This document shows positions 44,116-53,539 of a stretch of 64,000 nucleotides of DNA, piece by piece. The position numbers were made by a program, and so were the translations under genes. The DNA lies in the NCBI RefSeq assembly GCF_017742235.1, contig NZ_JAGHKQ010000003.1, forward strand, positions 310,001-374,000, read 5' to 3'. Every line of letters starts with the position of its first letter. Within the stretch, counting starts at the first letter, position 1. The stretch is from Bacillus sp. 165. GTDB taxonomy: Bacteria > Bacillota > Bacilli > Bacillales > Bacillaceae_G. The notes beneath the pieces were generated by a model. That model saw nothing but the letters and a program-made list of their open reading frames with translations, searched no databases and was not told where the DNA came from.

Positions 44116-44322
44116 ATGATATATCCATGCTTTAGGCAATTTGAAACTGGGACCGCCATTACTTGGGCTTCCATTCAAGATACCTTTCATGCACTTCAAG
44201 CTCAACATCCGTTCTTGACGCATCATATCCCTCATCATACAACACATTATCCAGATATCTATTATGTTATTTATCCAGGTGACCTCTCGACAATTCCACT
44301 TGGCGTAACATATTATTTTTGA
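44116..44322 (+). CDS. Possible 68-residue protein, unknown
   Basis: A plus-strand frame with GTGAGG nine bases before the ATG. It is rich in His, Thr, Tyr and Pro (L-T-H-H-I-P-H-H-T-T-H-Y-P near residue 34) and ends in V-T-Y-Y-F. I do not recognise it, and the composition could also be chance in an intergenic region. The remaining DNA from 43805 to 44115 has no gene. Confidence 0.35.
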   Translation: MIYPCFRQFETGTAITWASIQDTFHALQAQHPFLTHHIPHHTTHYPDIYYVIYPGDLSTIPLGVTYYF

Positions 44323-44356
44323 GGACAGTCATATAGAACAACAGAATCCAGCTAAT

Positions 44357-44388
44357 ATGAAGCGGCTTCTAGCTAGAAACCGCTTCAT
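44357..44388. terminator. Hairpin downstream of the phosphotransferase gene
   Basis: ATGAAGCGG-TTCTAG and CTAGAA-CCGCTTCAT form a nearly perfect 15-16-bp stem a few bases after the stop codon at 44396. T runs are short. Confidence 0.65.
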
Positions 44389-44395
44389 ATGTAAG

Positions 44396-47032
44396 TTACT
44401 CGTTTATCTCGCTTATAATTTCCACAAACCCTTGATTACCATCCACCCGAATCATTTGTCCATCTTTAATTCTTTCGGTTGCACCGTCTACCCCTACTAC
44501 AGCGGGGATTCCATATTCTCTAGCTACAACAGAACCGTGCGTCATCAGTCCCCCAACCTCCGTTACCAATGCGCGGGCGGATTGAAATAATGGAGTCCAG
44601 CCCGGGTCAGTGTGAGGTGCGACTAATATTTCTCCCTTATTCAAATGAGCTTTTTCTGGAGATAAAATTACCCTAGCAATTCCCTCCATCACTCCTGCTG
44701 AAACCGGGCTGCCAATGAATGCCCCTTCCGGAAACTTTCCTTTCCGTGGAGCGCCTGTAATACTTTCACCTTCACTTGTCACTACACGAGGCGGCTGCAG
44801 TGTTTGATAATATCCATATTGTTCTTTTCGTTGTATTACAGACTGTGTAACATTTTCTGTATACGTACCTTGTACAAGTGAAATTAACTCATCTAATGTC
44901 AAGAAATATACATCCTCTGCCTGCTCAAAGACTCCTTTTTTGACAAGCTCTTCTGCCTCATCCATAATAACTTTTTTACATTCATCCAAAGCACATATAA
45001 ATAAGTACTTGTGGTGTTCCCGTAGCCCGCCGAGACCGCGAAAGACTGTAATAAGACGCTTTAGAAGTTTTTTCTTGATTGGATTGTACCTTACTTGATA
45101 GAGGATGCGTTCTGCAGCTTCATGGGCTTCTCGTTCACCTTGTGCAAATTTTTCTCGATGCTCATTTTCTTTTACACTTCGCATATGTCCTAAAATAGCT
45201 GGGATGAGCTGCATCGGGGCTTCTCGCCAGCGTGGCTTTGTTATATCGATTTCACCTGGGCATCTCATTCCATATTGAGCAATAAACAAGTCAAATGCTT
45301 GAAGGAACATTTCTCCTCCGCTCACGTTTGCCAGCCCTTGATAAAAGGTGGAATCAGTTGCATGCTTAAGATATTGTTCCACTTCTGGTAAATCTCGAAC
45401 TATATCAGCTAAATCTCCAATCATAAGGCCCATTTCGCTTGTCACATTACCAGGCAATGATTTGTTTAATTGGTAGAATTCTTTATCGTCACCTAACCAT
45501 CGTACAAGCGCTTTTTTCAGTAATACAGAAGAAAGAATAAACGCCACCATTTTAGGGATTATATGTTGGAACACCTCTAAGCCAAGCGTATCGAAATGAT
45601 ATTGCATTCTTTCTAACCGCTCTGTTCCTTGTAATCTCCTCATATCTTGCTGAACTTGTTTTCTTTTATTCTCCATAAATAATTCAACTTGTTTTTTAGC
45701 TACCGCTGGATCATACTTACGAAGGTGCCTCAGCCCTTCTTTTAAGATAGGCCGTATAAATGCAATCAACGCTTTTATCGCGCCAGGTTTGGATGGAGCA
45801 TTATAGAATTCGGGTCGTTTTGCAATCTCTTCCAGCGCACGACTAATAGTGTCTTCAGCATTTCCAATAACTTTAGGTACGATTCTTTTTCCTATCTTAT
45901 GATGAAGAACGTCCGATAAATCCAAAAAGAGGCGTCCCCCGCCCTCCCTTAGTACTGTACCTCCGCCACGAAACAGCTTGCGAAGTACTGAAAGCCCCAG
46001 TGGTTTTATCGCATCTGTCATCACTTGCAAATGACCAACCGATATCATAACGCGCAAGGGCTCCTGCGGTAGATCAAGAAGAGGATACAACGATGTAATC
46101 GGCCTGCTTTGTACAATAAACATCTCCCCATTTTCAATACAGAACTCAATATCTTGCGGAGATTGAAAATGCGCTTCAATTCGTTTTCCGAGTTCAGCCA
46201 AGCTTATAATTTGACTGTCTGTCAGCGCTTGCATCGTTTGCTGTTCTGAAGGCAAATCCTGCTTCACTGTTCCCCCTTCTGGCAACGAGAAAATAGCTAG
46301 CTTCTTCTCTGAAATATTCTTCTCAGTAATGTCCCCATTCTTCACTTTGTATAAATCTGCAGAGACGATTCCGGATACAAGTGCTTCACCTAATCCAAAG
46401 CTCGCATCAATGGATACCACCTGGCGATTGCCAGTAACTGGATCAGCAGTAAACATGATTCCAGAAAACTCTGGATTCACCATCCTCTGTACAACTACTG
46501 ACAAATAAACGTGCCGATGATCAAATTTATTTTTCGCTCGATAAGAAATCGCGCGGTCTGTAAAAAGAGAAGCCCAGCATTGCTGAATATGCTGAAGCAA
46601 TGCTTTTTCACCTTTTATATTAAGATATGTATCCTGCTGGCCGGCAAACGAAGCAGTAGGTAAATCCTCAGCGGTAGCACTGGAACGCACTGCATAAGCA
46701 TGCTCTTTTCCCACTGATTCCCAAGCACGAATAACCTCTCTTCTTAACTGAGAAGAAAATTGCAATTGTTGCAAATGTGTACGAATACGCTGTCCGAGCT
46801 TTCGTAAATACTGTAAATCGTTTGGATCAAGTGTATTCAGTTCATCTAACATCGAATTCATTTCAGGACTGGCAGCAACAAATTCTTTATAAGCGTCTGT
46901 TGTGATACAAAATCCTCCTGGTACAGGAAATCCAGCCTTGCTTAATTCTCCTAAATTTGCTCCTTTGCCCCCTACAACAGAAAGGCTCGAACGATCAATT
47001 TGATTAAAAAATAAAACAGATGAATTCCTCAA
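44396..47032 (-). CDS. PEP synthase-like / rifampicin phosphotransferase family enzyme
   Basis: An 878-residue three-domain phosphotransferase. Residues 15-310 form an ATP-grasp-like PPDK_N domain (V-G-G-K-G-A-N-L-G-E-L near 20, R-S-S-A-T-A-E-D near 120). A long middle domain covers 330-760. The C-terminal swivelling His domain contains G-G-L-M-T-H-G-S near 828; T-H-G-S/A is the pattern of rifampicin phosphotransferase, whereas true PEP synthases have T-C-H-A. The start is TTG at 47032 with AAAGGAG eight bases upstream; the longer frame lacks a site. Family members dikinase-phosphorylate rifampicin or act as atypical Pps. Actual rifampicin inactivation cannot be inferred with certainty. Confidence 0.83.
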   Translation of the reverse strand: MRNSSVLFFNQIDRSSLSVVGGKGANLGELSKAGFPVPGGFCITTDAYKEFVAASPEMNSMLDELNTLDPNDLQYLRKLGQRIRTHLQQLQFSSQLRREVIRAWESVGKEHAYAVRSSATAEDLPTASFAGQQDTYLNIKGEKALLQHIQQCWASLFTDRAISYRAKNKFDHRHVYLSVVVQRMVNPEFSGIMFTADPVTGNRQVVSIDASFGLGEALVSGIVSADLYKVKNGDITEKNISEKKLAIFSLPEGGTVKQDLPSEQQTMQALTDSQIISLAELGKRIEAHFQSPQDIEFCIENGEMFIVQSRPITSLYPLLDLPQEPLRVMISVGHLQVMTDAIKPLGLSVLRKLFRGGGTVLREGGGRLFLDLSDVLHHKIGKRIVPKVIGNAEDTISRALEEIAKRPEFYNAPSKPGAIKALIAFIRPILKEGLRHLRKYDPAVAKKQVELFMENKRKQVQQDMRRLQGTERLERMQYHFDTLGLEVFQHIIPKMVAFILSSVLLKKALVRWLGDDKEFYQLNKSLPGNVTSEMGLMIGDLADIVRDLPEVEQYLKHATDSTFYQGLANVSGGEMFLQAFDLFIAQYGMRCPGEIDITKPRWREAPMQLIPAILGHMRSVKENEHREKFAQGEREAHEAAERILYQVRYNPIKKKLLKRLITVFRGLGGLREHHKYLFICALDECKKVIMDEAEELVKKGVFEQAEDVYFLTLDELISLVQGTYTENVTQSVIQRKEQYGYYQTLQPPRVVTSEGESITGAPRKGKFPEGAFIGSPVSAGVMEGIARVILSPEKAHLNKGEILVAPHTDPGWTPLFQSARALVTEVGGLMTHGSVVAREYGIPAVVGVDGATERIKDGQMIRVDGNQGFVEIISEINE

Positions 47033-47239
47033 ATGTAAGCTCCTTTCGTAATTAAGTAAACGTTCCCCTAAATTGCATAAAAACACTAGAAATGTAGAAT
47101 AAATCAATAATGTACCGGTGCTTGTATTTCTCTGTCTGATCGATATGAAATAAAAAGATAATATATGATAAATGAAATTACATAATAACTGAAGTAAGTA
47201 CTCACTTTTTACAAATGCTAATAAATACTCCTAAGACAG

Positions 47240-47273
47240 AAAAAAGAGTATATAGCACTATACACTCTTTTTT
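47240..47273. terminator. Bidirectional terminator
   Basis: AAAAAAGAGTxTATAG and CTATAxACTCTTTTTT pair almost perfectly. It serves the minus-strand 198-residue gene that ends at 47307. Confidence 0.8.
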
Positions 47274-47306
47274 CCTCTCCTTAGTAATATCCTTACATTG
47301 ATTCAT

Positions 47307-47903
47307 TCAAAATCCTGCATTGATTTCCACTATCATATTAACCCAATCTGTTCTTTTCAGTGCATTACCTCTATACTCGTCCCAAAAACTCTCATTTGTC
47401 AGCTTATCTCTATCAAAATATTTTCCAAAAATAGAATGATAGTTGTTTAATTTTTCTTGATGCTGCTTTAGCTCATCCCGCTGCTCCTTACTCAGAATTA
47501 ACGTTTGAGAATGGCTATCTTCCATTAGTGTCACGTATTGAGCAAAGTAATTATTACTGGCTATATACAGCAAGGCATTCACGTTGATTTCTGTATCGGA
47601 CGTTGATAATTTTAGTGCATTTGCAGTATGAATTAAATGCTCCATAGATTCCATTAAATCACGCCTCAAGCTGGCACCATATTCACTATCCATTTTTGAT
47701 ACTTTGCCTGCGTTCAGGATTTCAGCATTTGTACTTACAATGTGAGAAAGACTGTTTATATACACTTGAAGATTATTAGCTATTTGATAAGATAGCTCCT
47801 TCTCATATACACTGTTCTTTTTTAAAGCGTATATATTTGAGATGGCACTACATACAAACAGCAAGCAAACAAAAATAAAAATTGCGTTTCCCCTGTTTGT
47901 CAT
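47307..47903 (-). CDS. Unknown membrane-anchored or secreted protein
   Basis: I do not recognise this 198-residue protein. One N-terminal hydrophobic helix (residues 7-27: I-F-I-F-V-C-L-L-F-V-C) follows a short basic N terminus and is a signal anchor or signal peptide. The remainder is hydrophilic and helical, with Asn/Ser-rich stretches and a likely coiled coil between residues 140 and 165 (S-K-E-Q-R-D-E-L-K-Q-H-Q-E-K-L). The upstream site is weak. It has its own terminator. No motif gives a function. Confidence 0.6.
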   Translation of the reverse strand: MTNRGNAIFIFVCLLFVCSAISNIYALKKNSVYEKELSYQIANNLQVYINSLSHIVSTNAEILNAGKVSKMDSEYGASLRRDLMESMEHLIHTANALKLSTSDTEINVNALLYIASNNYFAQYVTLMEDSHSQTLILSKEQRDELKQHQEKLNNYHSIFGKYFDRDKLTNESFWDEYRGNALKRTDWVNMIVEINAGF

Positions 47904-48011
47904 ATACTCATCACTTATCCTATAAAAATTACCTATTCATTCTCGTTTATTTTACAGTTTATGTCATACATTCCTTATCACCTTTTACACCGGCATATAA
48001 GAAAAAAGCCT

Positions 48012-48242
48012 TTATTTATTTTGGAATGATAACCCTTTATCGGCAAGAGAACGACGAATTTGCTCTAATGCTTTTGGTCCCATACCGTGCAACTGCAGTA
48101 CATCAGATTCACTAACTGTGGTGAACTGCTCAAGGCGCAAGTATCCAGCCCCTTTAAGTGCACGCTGCGCCGGCTTGGCTAATCCGGGCGGAAGGTCGCT
48201 CTCCCCTTCCACCTGATAGAGCTGTTTTTCGTTCTGTTTCAT
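48012..48242 (-). CDS. Small helix-hairpin-helix protein (RpoA C-terminal-like)
   Basis: A 76-residue protein. Residues 20-72 resemble the C-terminal domain of the RNA polymerase alpha subunit: L-A-K-P-A-Q-R-A-L-K-G-A-G-Y then L-H-G-M-G-P-K-A-L-E-Q-I-R-R-S-L, the second being a typical HhH DNA-binding hairpin. The ATG at 48242 has GAAGGGGG upstream. Such free-standing alphaCTD-like proteins occur in several Bacilli; the role is unknown. It lies 35 bases left of the polysaccharide deacetylase gene and may be in its transcript. Confidence 0.78.
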   Translation of the reverse strand: MKQNEKQLYQVEGESDLPPGLAKPAQRALKGAGYLRLEQFTTVSESDVLQLHGMGPKALEQIRRSLADKGLSFQNK

Positions 48243-48277
48243 ACTGCTTTCCCCCTTCTCAAACAAACATTACTTCA

Positions 48278-48973
48278 TTATTTCCCTTGCAATGTCTGTA
48301 GTTCGTTTACTGTAACGAATGTATATCCTTCTTCTGACAACGCTTGTAATATCCCTTTAATTACTTTAAGCTCGTCACCAGTTTTATCGTACATTGGATG
48401 GATTAAAATGATAGAACCGTTTTTTACATTTTTCTTTACATAAGCAACCTGATCAACAGACACATCTGGTTCAACATCCCACATTATCGTATCTCTATTA
48501 TGTTTATTTAGATAATAAGGCAGTGCTATAAGCTTCTTTCCAAACGGAGGACGGAAATCTATTTCATCTTTATATCCAATACTTCTAATTAGCTTATCTG
48601 TTTTTTCAATTTCTTCTGCAACAAAAGAAGAAGATTTGAAGACCATTCGCTGGTGCGAATAGCTATGATTTCCAATTTGATGCCCGGATTTTGCAATTTT
48701 TTTAGCTTCTTCAGGATGTTTTTCTATATCAGCTCCAATTAGAAAAAAGGTTGCTTTTGCATTATACTGCTCCAGCAATGGTAAAATGTCATCTACATTT
48801 TCTGTTGGCCCGTCATCAAATGTCAATGCAACTGCCTTTTGGCTCGTTTCTACGTGATTGATTAGCTCACCAAACAGCTGAAAGCTTCTAGCGTTCATTA
48901 ATTTATAAGTGCTTACTAATAAAAGAAAAATTACTAAAATTATCATTCCAACTCTTATTACTATTTTTTTCAT
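48278..48973 (-). CDS. Polysaccharide deacetylase (NodB/CE4 family)
   Basis: A 231-residue secreted or anchored enzyme with an N-terminal membrane helix (residues 5-24). The CE4 motifs are complete: T-F-D-D-G-P near residue 51 (catalytic base and metal Asp), H-S-Y-S-H near 103 (metal His pair), R-P-P-F-G near 141 and L-I-H-P near 190 (catalytic His). It should remove N-acetyl groups from peptidoglycan or another surface glycan, giving lysozyme resistance or modifying a secondary polymer. The exact substrate cannot be told. Confidence 0.9.
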   Translation of the reverse strand: MKKIVIRVGMIILVIFLLLVSTYKLMNARSFQLFGELINHVETSQKAVALTFDDGPTENVDDILPLLEQYNAKATFFLIGADIEKHPEEAKKIAKSGHQIGNHSYSHQRMVFKSSSFVAEEIEKTDKLIRSIGYKDEIDFRPPFGKKLIALPYYLNKHNRDTIMWDVEPDVSVDQVAYVKKNVKNGSIILIHPMYDKTGDELKVIKGILQALSEEGYTFVTVNELQTLQGK

Positions 48974-49119
48974 AACCTCTACCTTTCTAGGAGATTATAA
49001 GCCTTTCCTGTATATTCTCCGTCCTTTTAGCTCTTCCTTCTTCAATCGGATTGCCTTTTCATCTCATAAAGACATGATTCTTCCTTTGAGAGAATGATGT
49101 TTGATGCATATTGATTATG

Positions 49120-50136
49120 CTACTGCGTAAAATGCTGCAAAACGGTTCCTTTTCCGTTTTCTACTTTCACCTCAGCAAAGGCACCATTAATAAATGTGAT
49201 TTGCGGAGGCACATGACCACAATCAATATCATACATAACGGGTATGTGCAGCTCCTCAGAAAGCTCTCTATACACATCCACAACTGTATAGTCATCCACT
49301 GGATGATTGGCAGGGCTTCGTCCAAACAGAATGCCGGAGCAATGCTCAAACCATCCTGCCAGCTTCATTTGGACTAATGATCTGCGTAAATCTGTCGTTG
49401 TTAATTCACAGTTTTCTAGATACCATATTATAGGTTCGTCTGTAAGAAATTGGTTTCTAAAGCCTCCTACATCGCCATATGGTGTACCGATTACATGTCT
49501 GATTACATCTATGCAGCCGCCGAGTAAACGGCCTTGTATTTTCACATCATTAGTTGAAGTTGTTTTCCAATCTGTTTGTTCTGTTAAATGAAACACACAC
49601 GGTGAAGGGTTATCATGCTGCCATTTTTTTTGATACTTCGCTGAGGAATGCTGAAGAATAGATTCTCCCGTTTTTGTTGCTAGTACGTTTTGCCACATGG
49701 CAGTCGTATCATCCCAGTATTCTCCTCTTAAATCAACGAAGTTCGTTCCGTGAGCAGTTGCTATTCCGGTCCGTAACGTAATTGCCAATAACAATACACT
49801 GGTATCTGAATAGCCTAATACCCATTTGTTTTGTATATGCTCAAAATCTACATATTCCAGCACCTCAAGTAATAGTTCTCCGCCCCAAGGAGGAATAATG
49901 ATATCAATTGCTTCATCTTGCATCATTTGATTGAATTCCTCGCCGCGTTTCTTAGCAGGTGCTGATTTTGCTTTACTTTGAGTCCAAACCGTATCGCCGC
50001 AAATGACTTTATACCCTCTCACCTCCATACGATTGCATGCAAGTCTAAACATATCATGTAATTCAGCTCGTACCCCCGATGAAGGTGCTGTTACCCCAAT
50101 TGTGGCACCCTTTGCTACAAACGGATATTGAATCAT
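49120..50136 (-). CDS. S66-family LD-carboxypeptidase / MccF-like peptidase
   Basis: A 338-residue serine peptidase of the LdcA/MccF family. The N-terminal G-A-T-I-G-V-T-A-P-S-S-G near residue 10 and the nucleophile elbow L-G-Y-S-D-T-S near 107 are present; Glu in Y-L-E-N-C-E near 235 and His in D-C-G-H-V-P-P near 305 complete the Ser-Glu-His triad. Relatives trim murein tetrapeptides (LdcA) or inactivate the aminoacyl-nucleotide antibiotic microcin C (MccF). The W-G-G-E-L-L segment near 83 is closer to MccF-type Bacillus proteins. No signal peptide, so it acts in the cytosol. Confidence 0.88.
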   Translation of the reverse strand: MIQYPFVAKGATIGVTAPSSGVRAELHDMFRLACNRMEVRGYKVICGDTVWTQSKAKSAPAKKRGEEFNQMMQDEAIDIIIPPWGGELLLEVLEYVDFEHIQNKWVLGYSDTSVLLLAITLRTGIATAHGTNFVDLRGEYWDDTTAMWQNVLATKTGESILQHSSAKYQKKWQHDNPSPCVFHLTEQTDWKTTSTNDVKIQGRLLGGCIDVIRHVIGTPYGDVGGFRNQFLTDEPIIWYLENCELTTTDLRRSLVQMKLAGWFEHCSGILFGRSPANHPVDDYTVVDVYRELSEELHIPVMYDIDCGHVPPQITFINGAFAEVKVENGKGTVLQHFTQ

Positions 50137-50279
50137 ACTTATCCCCCCAAAACACTTTACATGATTTTACCAAAGGAAAATTAGCTGAACAAGACCTATT
50201 TCATCATCTTAACGTGTTTTTATAGCAAAAAATACCCCGCCACATCAGCAGCAGGGTGTTCCTACACACATTTTTCAGA

Positions 50280-51077
50280 TCACACATATAAATCTCTTTT
50301 TTTGTAAAAAACAAAGGTCAGTCCAAATAGTATTACAATAATGAGAATTGACAATAGAACAAATACAGTTTCAAAGCCTCCGCCATACATCATATTTTTC
50401 GCTTCATAATATTTAAACGGTGTTATATATTTTAAAAATTCAAGCTTATCGTTCAGGTCGATAGCAACTGATAAAATGTAAGCGATTAAAAGAACTCCTG
50501 TAGAGAGCGAGGCAGCCTTTTTTGGCTTTTTATATGCAGCGGCTATTGCTGTACCGACTGCCAAAAAGATGAGCTGCAGCATAAGCATTCCTACTATGGT
50601 GATTATAATATCTCCGCCAACGGATTCACCGTTACTGTATTTGCCGACGATGATAATACTCGAAACTAAGGAAACAATATTAAAAATGAGGATGTTAGCG
50701 AAAGCTGCGAGTAATTTTGAAATAATAACCTGATTTCTTGAAACAGGTTTTACAAACAAAAACTCTGCTGTCTTATCCCGCTCTTCTTTGGAGATAATCG
50801 TAGCTCCCAGCATCGCAGCATGAATGGTCGCCATTAACACCAAATATACAAAGAGTATCCCGTAATATCCGGATGCCTTTGATATATCCAGCGATCCTAC
50901 CCCCATAATAGCCTGCAAGGATTTAGGCATTTGCGCCATGATATCATTCATAGATTGACCAGATGAGGATAAACCAACATATTTCCCCATACCTGATGCT
51001 ATAAGAAATATCACACCTATACACCATATTATAATTGCTTTTCTATGAGCTTTCATTTCTCTTAAAAATATATTCAT
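50280..51077 (-). CDS. ABC-2 type permease, second copy
   Basis: A 265-residue six-helix permease. After F-L-R-E-M-K-A-H-R-K a first helix, a large outer loop with F-x-x-I-M-G-V-type residues, then I-I-S-K-E-E-R-D-K-T-A-E-F-L-F-V-K-P-V-S-R, the coupling-helix segment typical of this exporter group. It is homologous along its whole length to the next gene upstream, so the pair arose by duplication and probably forms a heterodimer. Last gene of the tetR-ATPase-permease-permease operon. Confidence 0.85.
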   Translation of the reverse strand: MNIFLREMKAHRKAIIIWCIGVIFLIASGMGKYVGLSSSGQSMNDIMAQMPKSLQAIMGVGSLDISKASGYYGILFVYLVLMATIHAAMLGATIISKEERDKTAEFLFVKPVSRNQVIISKLLAAFANILIFNIVSLVSSIIIVGKYSNGESVGGDIIITIVGMLMLQLIFLAVGTAIAAAYKKPKKAASLSTGVLLIAYILSVAIDLNDKLEFLKYITPFKYYEAKNMMYGGGFETVFVLLSILIIVILFGLTFVFYKKRDLYV

Positions 51078-51108
51078 AACACAGCTCCTCCTTTCAAGCC
51101 CAATATGC

Positions 51109-51906
51109 TTACACCGTATGGATATCCTTTTTCGTATAAACTATATAGCTGGCAATAAGCGCAATAACAACAATACCTGCTCCTGCATATAAAAAGGAAG
51201 CTTCATAGCTTGCATGTTCCATAATATAAGCTGTGTCAAAATATTTAAATGGCGACAGATAGCGCTTAGCTTCATCCCCGCTAGTCGAAGCGAGCATGCT
51301 TAGAAAAAAGAAACAAAAGACAGTCCCAAGAGACACAGTCAGCACAGATTTGATTTTTGAAAAAACAACAGAAATAATGATTCCTATCGCAAGAAAAATA
51401 AGCTGTACAAAAAACATCGAAAGGGAAATCAAAATAAAAGTTTTCATGCTGTAGTCTTCTGTCGTTACCTGCGATATCATAATATTAGCAGCAATTAAAT
51501 ATACAATATTTGTGATTACCAGCGAAACAACTGCTGCCAATAGCTTAGATGTTAATACTGTTGTACGTGAAACCGGCTTGGTTAAAAGAAAGTCTGCCGT
51601 TTTTTCACGAACCTCCTTGGATATAATAGAGACTCCTAGATTCATTCCTTGAATAGATGCACAAAGTGTAATATAGAAAAACGCATAGGAATAGAACCCT
51701 AATACCGTTCCAATGCTGTCTAGTTGAATCCCAAGCACTTGCCTTACTGCTTCTGGAAAGCCTTCCATCACCTTTTGAAATTCGTCAATATCCTTTGCGA
51801 TGGATGGAAAGAGCGACATAAAGAGGAGCACGATGCCGATTAAAGAGAGTGTCCATATCATTGTGGATTTCCGATAAGCCTTTAGTTCATGAAAAAATAT
51901 ATTCAT
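51109..51906 (-). CDS. ABC-2 type permease, first copy
   Basis: A 265-residue six-helix permease, the same length as its downstream paralogue. F-F-H-E-L-K-A-Y-R-K-S opens the protein and V-I-S-K-E-V-R-E-K-T-A-D-F-L-L-T-K-P-V-S-R forms the cytosolic coupling region. It lies 6 bases after the ATPase gene and 31 bases before the second permease. The set probably exports a toxic amphiphile or antibiotic; the substrate is not readable. Confidence 0.85.
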   Translation of the reverse strand: MNIFFHELKAYRKSTMIWTLSLIGIVLLFMSLFPSIAKDIDEFQKVMEGFPEAVRQVLGIQLDSIGTVLGFYSYAFFYITLCASIQGMNLGVSIISKEVREKTADFLLTKPVSRTTVLTSKLLAAVVSLVITNIVYLIAANIMISQVTTEDYSMKTFILISLSMFFVQLIFLAIGIIISVVFSKIKSVLTVSLGTVFCFFFLSMLASTSGDEAKRYLSPFKYFDTAYIMEHASYEASFLYAGAGIVVIALIASYIVYTKKDIHTV

Positions 51907-51912
51907 AGCTTA

Positions 51913-52797
51913 TTAGGCCTCCTTTTCGTAATAGTGCATAAAGATCTCCTCAAGATCGGGCTCTTCAATCCAAAGATTGGCGATTTCAATTTCAGAGATT
52001 TTTTTCATTACAATATTAATATCTCCTCTAAACAAAAAGCTGATGGTATTTTCTTTTTCTTCCAAGTTAGTAACACCTGTTATATTAAAGAAGCCCTTAT
52101 TAATTTTATTTTTTAATTCAATTTTGAACTTTTTATGATTGTTTTCTTTTAACACGCTAATCTTTTCAACTTGCACAATTTCCCCTTCCTTAATAATCGC
52201 TACCCGATTACATAGGCGCTGAACCTCGCTTAAAATATGGGAAGAAAATAAAATTGTTGCCCCTTTTTTGTTTTCTTCTTCCAATAATTCAAAGAACTTA
52301 TGCTGCATAAGCGGATCCAGCCCGCTTGTAGGCTCATCAAGAATAATCAGCTTTGGTTCATGAAGCAGTCCTTGAACAATCCCGACCTTCTTTTTATTAC
52401 CTAAAGATAAATCATCAATTTTTTTAGTTAAATCCAAATCGAGAATTTCGGCCAATTCTTTAATTCTCTTAGTACAATCTTTTTTATAAAAGCTAGCTGA
52501 ATATTTTAATAGATCAATAACCTTCATATTGTCATAATAAAATACTTCAGATGGAAGATACCCAATCTCCTTTGCAATTTCAGGAGCAAATTCAATACAG
52601 TCCTTACCGAAAATTTTAGCGCTTCCGCTAGTCGGATAAATCAATGATAACAATGTTCGAATTGTTGTGGATTTCCCTGAGCCATTCGGACCGATAAATC
52701 CAAAAATTTCTCCCTCCTCCACATGAAAGCTTACATTAGAAATCCCTCTAGACTTTCCGTAATGTTTCGTTAGATTATTGATTTCAATTACATTCAT
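51913..52797 (-). CDS. ABC transporter ATPase of the exporter operon
   Basis: A 294-residue ATPase: Walker A G-P-N-G-S-G-K-S-T near residue 38, signature L-S-L-G-N-K-K-K near 132 (the usual L-S-G-G-x altered to L-S-L-G-N, frequent in this exporter subgroup), Walker B L-I-I-L-D-E-P-T near 152 and S-S-H near 187. A C-terminal extension of about 75 residues ends in L-E-E-I-F-M-H-Y-Y, common in drug and lantibiotic exporters. Start spacing to the TetR gene is 27 bases. Confidence 0.9.
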   Translation of the reverse strand: MNVIEINNLTKHYGKSRGISNVSFHVEEGEIFGFIGPNGSGKSTTIRTLLSLIYPTSGSAKIFGKDCIEFAPEIAKEIGYLPSEVFYYDNMKVIDLLKYSASFYKKDCTKRIKELAEILDLDLTKKIDDLSLGNKKKVGIVQGLLHEPKLIILDEPTSGLDPLMQHKFFELLEEENKKGATILFSSHILSEVQRLCNRVAIIKEGEIVQVEKISVLKENNHKKFKIELKNKINKGFFNITGVTNLEEKENTISFLFRGDINIVMKKISEIEIANLWIEEPDLEEIFMHYYEKEA

Positions 52798-52824
52798 TTT
52801 GAGAATCCTCCCTTTTTTCTAGAT

Positions 52825-53472
52825 TCAACTTCTCTCTTTGTAGAAAGATGCTTTTAAAATTTCAATGTACTCATCCATTTGCGAGAATACTTCGTCTAAA
52901 TTTATTTCATCTACATTCAGCCCTAACACTTTCTCCTGCTGTTGATAGGCAAAGCCTTCCATCGTCCAATAAATAATTTGAATTGCTTTTTGGATATCGA
53001 TCCCTTCTTTAAATTTTGAAAAATCAATATCCCCAAACATTTTGCTGTAGCTGCTATTAATAAATTCTTTATTTCTGTTTTCTAAATCTTGCTTCACTTC
53101 AGGAGCGTCTTCTGTTGGCACCATTTTAATGAAATTAAATATTTCAGGGTATTTTTGGAACAGCTCCATTTTTAATACTGCGATGTGCCGATATCGAATA
53201 AAGATGTCTTTTTCATCCCAATCTATATTGGCATAAATCTTTTCTAAAAACATTTCGATAAAATGGTCATACAAAAATAAATACAAGTCCTTCTTGCTAT
53301 TGAAATAGTGAAATAATAGCCCTTTTGAAATACCGGCTTCTTTTACAATCTCATTTGTAGAAGCGCTCCGGTACCCTTTTTGAGCAAATTCTTTTGTTGC
53401 TGCATTTAAAATGATGTCTTGCTTCTCAGCATCTAAATTAAAAAATTTCGAAAATATAGAATTAACTTCCAT
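52825..53472 (-). CDS. TetR-family repressor of the ABC exporter operon
   Basis: A 215-residue regulator. Residues 12-60 form the TetR helix-turn-helix (I-L-N-A-A-T-K-E-F-A-Q-K-G-Y-R-S-A-S-T-N-E-I and G-I-S-K-G-L-L-F-H-Y-F). The C-terminal helical domain (60-215) is the ligand pocket and dimer interface. The ATG at 53472 has AAGGGAAGG upstream; an in-frame start nine codons earlier is less likely. Two matching operators surround the promoter, so autorepression with relief by the exported compound is likely. Confidence 0.88.
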   Translation of the reverse strand: MEVNSIFSKFFNLDAEKQDIILNAATKEFAQKGYRSASTNEIVKEAGISKGLLFHYFNSKKDLYLFLYDHFIEMFLEKIYANIDWDEKDIFIRYRHIAVLKMELFQKYPEIFNFIKMVPTEDAPEVKQDLENRNKEFINSSYSKMFGDIDFSKFKEGIDIQKAIQIIYWTMEGFAYQQQEKVLGLNVDEINLDEVFSQMDEYIEILKASFYKERS

Positions 53473-53489
53473 TAAAACAACCTTCCCTT

Positions 53490-53539
53490 TTGACCACATT
53501 GGTCAATTTCATTATAATACCGTTGACTAAAGTGGTCAA
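53490..53539 (-). promoter_or_regulatory. TetR-operon promoter with two operators
   Basis: TTGACC (53534-53539) and TATAAT (53511-53516) are 17 bases apart on the minus strand. TTGACCACATTGGTCAA (53490-53506) lies just after the -10, and TTGACTAAAGTGGTCAA (53523-53539) covers the -35. Both are 17-bp repeats of the form TTGACYA-N3-TGGTCAA. Confidence 0.88.
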
